A stretch of DNA of 39,231 bases, from positions 1-39,231 of the forward strand of contig NZ_PDKB01000020.1 of NCBI RefSeq assembly GCF_003316695.1, read 5' to 3'. The notes beneath the pieces were generated by a model. That model saw only the letters and a program-made list of their open reading frames with translations. It did no database searches and had not been told where the DNA came from. The stretch's first letter is position 1; each line of letters begins with the position of its first letter. Below, piece after piece: positions 34,014 through 39,231 of this stretch. The position numbers were made by a program, and so were the translations under genes. The DNA is from Aliarcobacter vitoriensis (GTDB lineage Bacteria > Campylobacterota > Campylobacteria > Campylobacterales > Arcobacteraceae).

Positions 34014-36760
34014 AAATCTTAAATATTTTAAAATATCTATTTTTTACAATAATTGCAATATTTTTTGTAGGATTTTTGTATTTGATAACTTCAAAAGAAG
34101 TAACACAAAAAATATTTTATTATGTAAGTTTGGAAGTTCCTTTAACATATAGTAAAGTTGAAGGAAGTTTATATTCAGGTATAAAAATAGAAGATTTAAA
34201 TTATGATGATATGGTAAAAGCAAAAAGCTTTTATATAAAACCTAGCCTTTTATCACTTTTAATAAAAGAGATTTATATCTATGATTTAAAAATAGAAAAT
34301 ATAATTTTAGAAGATAAACTATTTATAAATGAACCTAAAGATGAAGAGCAAAATAGTAGTTTTGATATACCATTTTCATTGTTTATCAAAAACTTTGAAG
34401 CAAATTTAAATGATTTTATTTATGAAGACAAAAAAATTGATGAGGTAAATTTAAAAACAAAAAATCTCAGTTCCAATTTAAAAGATAGTCTAAATGCAGA
34501 TATTTTTACAACTATTAAATCAAATTTAGCTTTTATTGAAGCTTCTATAAACTTAGATAAAAACAACTATAAATTAAATTCAAAAATAGAGTTAAAAGAG
34601 TATATAAATGCAAATTTTCTACTAAAAGCAAATGGAAATTTAGAAAAAGTAGATTTTGATTTAAGTAGTGGATATTTAAAACTAAAAGATATTGATGAAA
34701 AATTGAATATTCAAAGTTTAAGTTTAAGTGGAAACTACGATATAAAAAATGCAAATCTTGAAATTTCTAGCTTAAACTCAAATCTAAAATATGACAAAAT
34801 AGACTCAAATATACAAGCAAAAGCAAAATTATTAAACAATGATTTGGATAGTTTAGATTTTGATATAAATCTACAAACTACTATAAAAAAGAGTGTTTTT
34901 GAAGCATTACATAAAGATATAAATATAAATTCAAATTTTAATGGAAATCTAAAAGAGATAAAATTTACAAATCATTTAGAATCAAATCAAGTAAAAATTG
35001 ATAAAGAGATTGTAAAAATAGATGCTACAAATTTGGATGGAGTTTTAAAAATAGATGGAAAAGATATTGATATTATTGCAAATACAAATTTAAAAAATTT
35101 TGGAAATATAAAGCTAAATAGTTCATATAAAAAAGATAGTTTAAAACTAGATTTAAACTCTAAAATTGCAAATTTAAAGCTAGATAGTAAAGATTTAAAA
35201 AAGTTTATTTTTGATGTAGATATAAAAAATCTCAATCCAAATGATTTTTATAAACTAGATGAAATGATAAAAATAGATAAAATTGCTGGAAAAATAAAAG
35301 GTGAATTTGAAGAAAATCTTTTTTTAGAGGCAAATTTATATTTAAATGATACATTTACTTTAAATTCAAACTTTAAAACAAAAAAAGATGATTTTGAAGC
35401 AGTAGTAAAAAATAGTGTTTTTCAAGCAAATATAGATAAAAATGCTGAAAACATAGACATAAAAGCAAATATAAAAGAACTTAAAAATCTTGAAAAAGAA
35501 CTAACTAAGATCTTAGAAATCCCAGCTTTAAATCTAAGTGGACTTATAGATACAAAGATAAAAATATCTTCAAAAGATATAGATTTTGAGTTAAATAGCC
35601 CAAAAATATCACTAGAAAATGAAAGTTTTGAAAAAATAGATGTAAAAGGAAAATTTAAAGATGAGAATATTATCTTAGATAGATTAGATTTTAGTATAGG
35701 AAAAATTTATGATATAAATTTATCAAAAAATTTTACTCTTTTAAAACCAGCCTTTTTCAATATTTCTAATTTTGATGGGAATATTGAATTTGAGAATCTT
35801 ACATTAAAAACTTCAAAGGAAGATAAAAATATAGTATTGCATATAGCTACAAATGAACTTGCTTTAGAGCATAGTTCTTATGCAAGTTTAGTTTTAAACT
35901 CTAAATTAAATATAAATATAGATGAAGATAATAAAATTTTTGTTTTTGGGAATATAAAAGCAAACAACCTAAAAGCTTTTTACAATATTCCAGCTCTAAG
36001 TATCAGCAAGGATAGAGATATTATAATCGTTTCAAAAAAAGATACTATCATACAAAAAGATTTTTTTGTAGAAAATATAGCTTTGGAACTTTTAATTATT
36101 TCTGATGATATAAAATATAGTGTTAAAAATATTGATTTAAAAACAAAAGCAAATTTGAATATAAAAAAAGAGTTCAATCAAGCAATTAAGATATTTGGTT
36201 CTGTTCAAGGAGTTGAAGGTACTTTTACTGAACTTGGAAAAACGTATGAAATAAAAGATTCAAATATCAATTTTAGAGGGCTTGAACCTGTAAATCCTAT
36301 TTTGGATATAAAAGCTTCTACAAAAGTTGATAATATAGAAATATCTATTGTGATAAGTGGAACTTTGGAAAATCCAAGAATCAATCTAAGTTCAAACCCA
36401 ATGATGAGTCAAAAAGATATTTTATCTTATCTGATTTTTGGAACAAATTTTTCAGGTGAATCAAAAAATACTCAAAGTAAACAATCTCAAGCATCTTTGT
36501 TTTTATTAAATGAACTTTCAAAAGATTATGCAAAAGAGTTGGGTGTGGATATGATATATTTTCAATATGACCCAACAACTCAATATATAGAAACAAGTAT
36601 TGGAAAAAATATAGGTGAAAAAAATAAAGTTGTATTGAAAAACAAATCACAATCAGGACAATTGATATTTATGAGAGAACTTACAAAACTTTGGAATATT
36701 GAGCTAGGGTTTGAAGAAAAAACTCAAAGTATAGATTTGATTTATAAAAGAAGATATTAG
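34010..36760 (+). CDS. tamB: TamB-type translocation and assembly module protein
   Basis: An AsmA-like protein anchored in the inner membrane that spans the periplasm as a beta-taco groove, now linked to phospholipid transport to the outer membrane, working with TamA. The signal anchor is residues 8-30. The middle 700 residues are repeated short beta strands rich in Asn, Asp, Lys, Leu and Ile. The C-terminal DUF490 domain has SNPMMSQKDILSYLIFG near 794-810, then LGVDMIYFQYDPTTQYIETS and IGKNIGEKNKVVL. The start is TTG, overlapping the tamA TGA by four bases. The 916-aa length is within family range. Confidence 0.88.
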   Translation: MKILNILKYLFFTIIAIFFVGFLYLITSKEVTQKIFYYVSLEVPLTYSKVEGSLYSGIKIEDLNYDDMVKAKSFYIKPSLLSLLIKEIYIYDLKIENIILEDKLFINEPKDEEQNSSFDIPFSLFIKNFEANLNDFIYEDKKIDEVNLKTKNLSSNLKDSLNADIFTTIKSNLAFIEASINLDKNNYKLNSKIELKEYINANFLLKANGNLEKVDFDLSSGYLKLKDIDEKLNIQSLSLSGNYDIKNANLEISSLNSNLKYDKIDSNIQAKAKLLNNDLDSLDFDINLQTTIKKSVFEALHKDININSNFNGNLKEIKFTNHLESNQVKIDKEIVKIDATNLDGVLKIDGKDIDIIANTNLKNFGNIKLNSSYKKDSLKLDLNSKIANLKLDSKDLKKFIFDVDIKNLNPNDFYKLDEMIKIDKIAGKIKGEFEENLFLEANLYLNDTFTLNSNFKTKKDDFEAVVKNSVFQANIDKNAENIDIKANIKELKNLEKELTKILEIPALNLSGLIDTKIKISSKDIDFELNSPKISLENESFEKIDVKGKFKDENIILDRLDFSIGKIYDINLSKNFTLLKPAFFNISNFDGNIEFENLTLKTSKEDKNIVLHIATNELALEHSSYASLVLNSKLNINIDEDNKIFVFGNIKANNLKAFYNIPALSISKDRDIIIVSKKDTIIQKDFFVENIALELLIISDDIKYSVKNIDLKTKANLNIKKEFNQAIKIFGSVQGVEGTFTELGKTYEIKDSNINFRGLEPVNPILDIKASTKVDNIEISIVISGTLENPRINLSSNPMMSQKDILSYLIFGTNFSGESKNTQSKQSQASLFLLNELSKDYAKELGVDMIYFQYDPTTQYIETSIGKNIGEKNKVVLKNKSQSGQLIFMRELTKLWNIELGFEEKTQSIDLIYKRRY

Positions 36761-36785
36761 TACAGTTTTATATATAAATTTAAAT

Positions 36786-36897
36786 AAATAATCAAAAATA
36801 AAACTTTTAGGACATTTTTTAGCCACTTTTTTTTATTACAATACTACTTTCTACTACATACTAGTAGTAGTTATTATAATTATATAAAGGAAGAAAT
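36786..36897 (+). repeat. Receptor leader repeat, copy 2 (upstream of TBDR 3)
   Basis: Bases 36786-36833 are identical to 10543-10590. They include 15 bases (AATAATCAAAAATAA) that in the first copy are the last four codons and stop of the CCA/poly(A) polymerase gene. Here they follow tamB and have no coding meaning. Further on, TACTAGTA, the TATAAT and the ribosome site also match the first copy. Confidence 0.8.
36875..36880 (+). promoter_or_regulatory. Candidate -10 box of TBDR 3
   Basis: TATAAT lies 17 nt before the ATG at 36898, the same spacing as in TBDR 2. An inverted pair, CTACTA (36851-36856) and TAGTAG (36862-36867), lies just upstream and could be an operator. The ribosome site is AAAGGA at 36886-36891. 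Confidence 0.45.
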
Positions 36898-39057
36898 ATG
36901 AAAATAAGACTAGCTATGTCTGTTGCTGCAATATTGACTTGCGGGGGGGGGTAACCTATTAAGTGCTAATGAAACTACAAGATTAGATGAAATATCTGTT
37001 TCTAGTTTTAATTATAAAAATGGTTCAGCTGATTCAGGTTACCTAGTAGAAGAAACATCTGGAATAGGTATTTGGAATGAACGAAGCCTACAAGACACTC
37101 CATACTCAATGAGTATAATCTCAAAAGACTTAATCGAAAATGTACAAGCAAAAGATATGCAACAAATCTTTAAGATGAACCCAACAACACAATTATCTGG
37201 AAATAATGGAACTAACTCTGGAGATATACAATGGCCAACAATGAGAGGATTTAATGTAAGAAATCCAATAATAAATGGTATCTCTTATTCCAATAATACT
37301 TCAAGTTCACCAATGATGCAAGATATAGAAAGAGTTGAAATCATCAGTGGAGCAACAGGATTTTATATGGTGGCGGAAGAGTTGGAGGAGCTATAAACTA
37401 TATAACTAAAAAACCAACTACAAAAGATTTAAGAAATATAACTATGGGAAGTTATGGAAATGAATCATACTATGGAACTATAGATTTAGGTGGACAGTTT
37501 GATGAAAACAATATTTTTGGATATAGGGTAAATGCTTTATATCAAAATGGAGAACTTCCAAATGAATCTGAGAAAGATCAAAAAGCTATTAGTTTAGTAT
37601 TTGATTATAAACCAACTGATAAATTTTATACAGATATAAAATATTTTTTTAAAGATACTTTAACAAAAGGTGCAAATACTTATTTTATAACTTGGAATAG
37701 TGGTTTTGATAGAAGTAGTATCAAAAAAAATAAAAATTATAATCCAAATTGGATAGAAAGTGATATAAAATCAAATAAATTTGAAAATAATATAAAATGG
37801 GATATTAATGATATCTTTACTTTAAGAACAAATATTTTTTATGAAAAAATAAAACATAAAGGGGATGATTCAAGGATATTATATCAAGATAATAAATTAG
37901 TAATTGACCCATCAACATCTTGGAATACTTCACTTTTTTATAAAGGAGCTTGGCAAGAAACAAAAAACTATGGTGCAAATCTATTTTTAGATTCAAAATT
38001 TGATACAGGAAATGTAAATCATATATTAAGTATGGGATATACTTATAGTTCGAGTAAAAACTTTACCCATTCTGATGGTTGGTCTTATTATATACCAAGT
38101 AATGATATGAGTTTAGATGAATTTAAAAACTTTAAAGAACCAGATAGTTCTCTTTGGAGTAGTACTTTAGGAACGCAACCTTTAAAACCTAGTTCTAAAA
38201 TACAATATAAAAATATCCTAATAGGTGATGATATAGTTTTTAATGACCAATGGAGTGCACTAGTTGGAGTAAACTATGCAACTACTATAAATAAAAGCTA
38301 TATGGCAAATACAAAATATGATAAATCAGAGCTAACTCCTACATTATCTTTAGTCTATAAACCTTTTGAAAATTTAACAACTTATACTACATATATAGAA
38401 AGCTTGGAAGCTGGAACAATAGTTGGAAGTAGATTTGCTAATGAAAATGAGATATTAGACCCATATAAAAGTACTCAATATGAGATAGGTGTAAAATATA
38501 GTATGCTAGATGAAAGAGCTTTATTAACTGCTTCACTATTTAGAATAGAAAAAGCAAATTCTTATGAAGATACAAGTAGTGTAGCAAGTTTAGGTAAACC
38601 AACTTTAACTCAAGATGGAGAACAAATACATCAAGGAATTGAGCTTGGAGTTACTGGAAAAATTACAGATAATCTTACACTTATGGGTGGATTAACTTTG
38701 ATGGATTTAAGTTTAAAAAAGCATACAAACCCTAACTTAGAAGGCAAAAAACCAACTGAAGCTTCTACAAAAATGGGGAAATTATATGCAGAGTATAATA
38801 TTCCATATATTCAAGGTTTAACAATAACTGGTGGAGCATATTATACTGGAAAAAGATATTATAATAGTCTAAATACAGATATTATGCCATCATATACACT
38901 TTATGATGCAGGTTTAAGATATAAAACAAAAATTGATAAATATCCAACTACTTTTAATCTAAATGTACAAAATATAACTGATGAAGTTTATTGGATAGAG
39001 GGAACTATGCTTGGAGATCCAAGAAGTGTTGCATTTTCTATGAAAATGGAGTTTTAA
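36898..39057 (+). pseudogene. TonB-dependent siderophore receptor, frameshifted (TBDR 3)
   Basis: A full receptor gene broken by two frameshifts. From ATG 36898 the signal peptide MKIRLAMSVAAILTC runs into Gly codons of a G9 tract and stops at once (TAA). With eight Gs the frame continues as GNLLSANETTRLDEISV and the plug domain. At 37361-37364 there are four Ts where TBDRs 1 and 2 have five (GFLYG motif), so that frame ends at TAA 37394-37396. The remainder, in the first frame, is open through the barrel to 39057 and ends AFSMKMEF. Correcting both sites gives about 719 aa, closely similar to TBDR 1 in plug and barrel but without an STN domain. The G-tract suggests phase variation; the T loss suggests decay or a sequencing error. 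Confidence 0.85.
36943..36951 (+). repeat. Poly-G tract (G9) in the TBDR 3 signal-peptide region
   Basis: Nine consecutive Gs fall at codons 16-18, near the end of the signal peptide. At nine Gs the frame closes immediately with TAA; at eight (or eleven) it joins the receptor frame. TBDR 2 has no such run at the matching place (SLGTT). This is the usual form of a slipped-strand on/off switch in Campylobacterota. Confidence 0.8.
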
Positions 39058-39069
39058 GGAACTATCTAT

Positions 39070-39091
39070 AAAGAGAGTTTTTACTCTCTTT
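39070..39091 (+). terminator. Hairpin terminator after TBDR 3
   Basis: AAAGAGAG (39070-39077) and CTCTCTTT (39084-39091) form an 8-bp stem with a TTTTTA loop, followed by GTACTTTTAGG. It differs from the TBDR 1 hairpin only in the last loop base. Confidence 0.6.
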
Positions 39092-39097
39092 GTACTT

Positions 39098-39214
39098 TTA
39101 GGTGTGGGTTTCAAAGTATTTATTTAATTTTGAGATTAAAATTTCGATACAAAAATATACTTTCCTTTTTACTTTGGAACTCATACTTAAGGGTATAAAT
39201 AAAATCTTACAAAA
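39098..39214 (+). repeat. Conserved post-receptor element, copy 3
   Basis: Nearly identical to copy 1, with one A fewer in the loop. GGGTTTCAAAGTA (39106-39118) can pair with TACTTTGGAACTC (39170-39182). Identity to copy 1 includes the hairpin upstream and continues to about 39213. After it, the window ends with no further gene seen. Confidence 0.65.
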
Positions 39215-39231
39215 TGTAATATTCTTTATAC

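Noticed and set aside
37109-37396. A separate 95-aa protein, and a separate 537-aa receptor at 37444-39057
   Set aside because: Both are pieces of one receptor gene split by the T5-to-T4 frameshift; each aligns with consecutive parts of TBDR 1.
10543-39214. Deletion or inversion switching between the receptor repeats
   Set aside because: All copies are direct repeats and the DNA between them holds essential genes (leuS, secDF, lptE and others), so deletion would be lethal; inversion needs inverted copies. Gene conversion remains possible.
1-39231. Insertion sequence or prophage as carrier of the receptor cassettes
   Set aside because: No transposase, integrase, terminal inverted repeats or target-site duplications were found around any receptor; homologous recombination between repeats explains the pattern without them.

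Overview
The window reads as a low-GC Campylobacterota chromosome, most like the Arcobacter/Aliarcobacter group. This is inferred from the strong A+T bias, AAAGGA ribosome binding sites, TATAAT-type -10 boxes, and gene blocks typical of the phylum: hisD with a DUF2018-like gene, ispB, hemA and proS; and lnt, yajC, secDF, leuS, lptE and folC leading towards mfd. I see no tRNA, rRNA, CRISPR array, transposase or prophage gene.

Layout. 1-2177: a TonB-dependent siderophore receptor (TBDR 1) entering from the left edge; the window opens inside a G-tract. 2466-10558: a compact plus-strand housekeeping run of aroK, hisD, a DUF2018-like gene, ispB, hemA, proS, an mscS-type channel gene and a CCA-adding/poly(A) polymerase gene, mostly overlapping or closely spaced. 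10654-12756: TBDR 2, intact. 12968-14200: lnt on the minus strand. 14229-17270: yajC, secD, secF and a 59-aa membrane protein gene. 17263-19186: minus-strand motA, motB and a membrane protein gene coupled to motB. 19345-25945: a small membrane protein gene, leuS, lptE, folC and a primase-like/SF2 helicase fusion. 25948-27651: a minus-strand double acyltransferase resembling the ornithine-lipid synthase OlsF. 27772-36760: a DUF445 gene, a coiled-coil protein gene, a 101-aa gene, mfd, and a tamA-tamB pair. 36898-39057: TBDR 3, interrupted by two frameshifts.

The distinctive theme is the set of three related iron-siderophore receptors placed between housekeeping blocks. TBDR 3 has nine Gs within its signal-peptide region, which put the gene out of frame. 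TBDR 1 is cut by the window edge exactly at a G-run. Both look like phase-variation tracts. All three receptors are followed by the same roughly 100-bp noncoding element, which can form a 13-bp stem in every copy, with two substitutions in copy 2 that keep the pairing. TBDRs 2 and 3 also share a leader whose first bases match the end of the gene upstream of TBDR 2, suggesting the receptors spread as cassettes.

Other points of note are a helicase whose N-terminal primase-like (TOTE-type) domain seems to have lost its catalytic residues, an aroK promoter implying a nearly leaderless mRNA, and a 59-aa membrane protein translationally close to secF. I found no wholly new multi-gene system. The receptor cassettes and the degenerate primase-helicase are the best leads.
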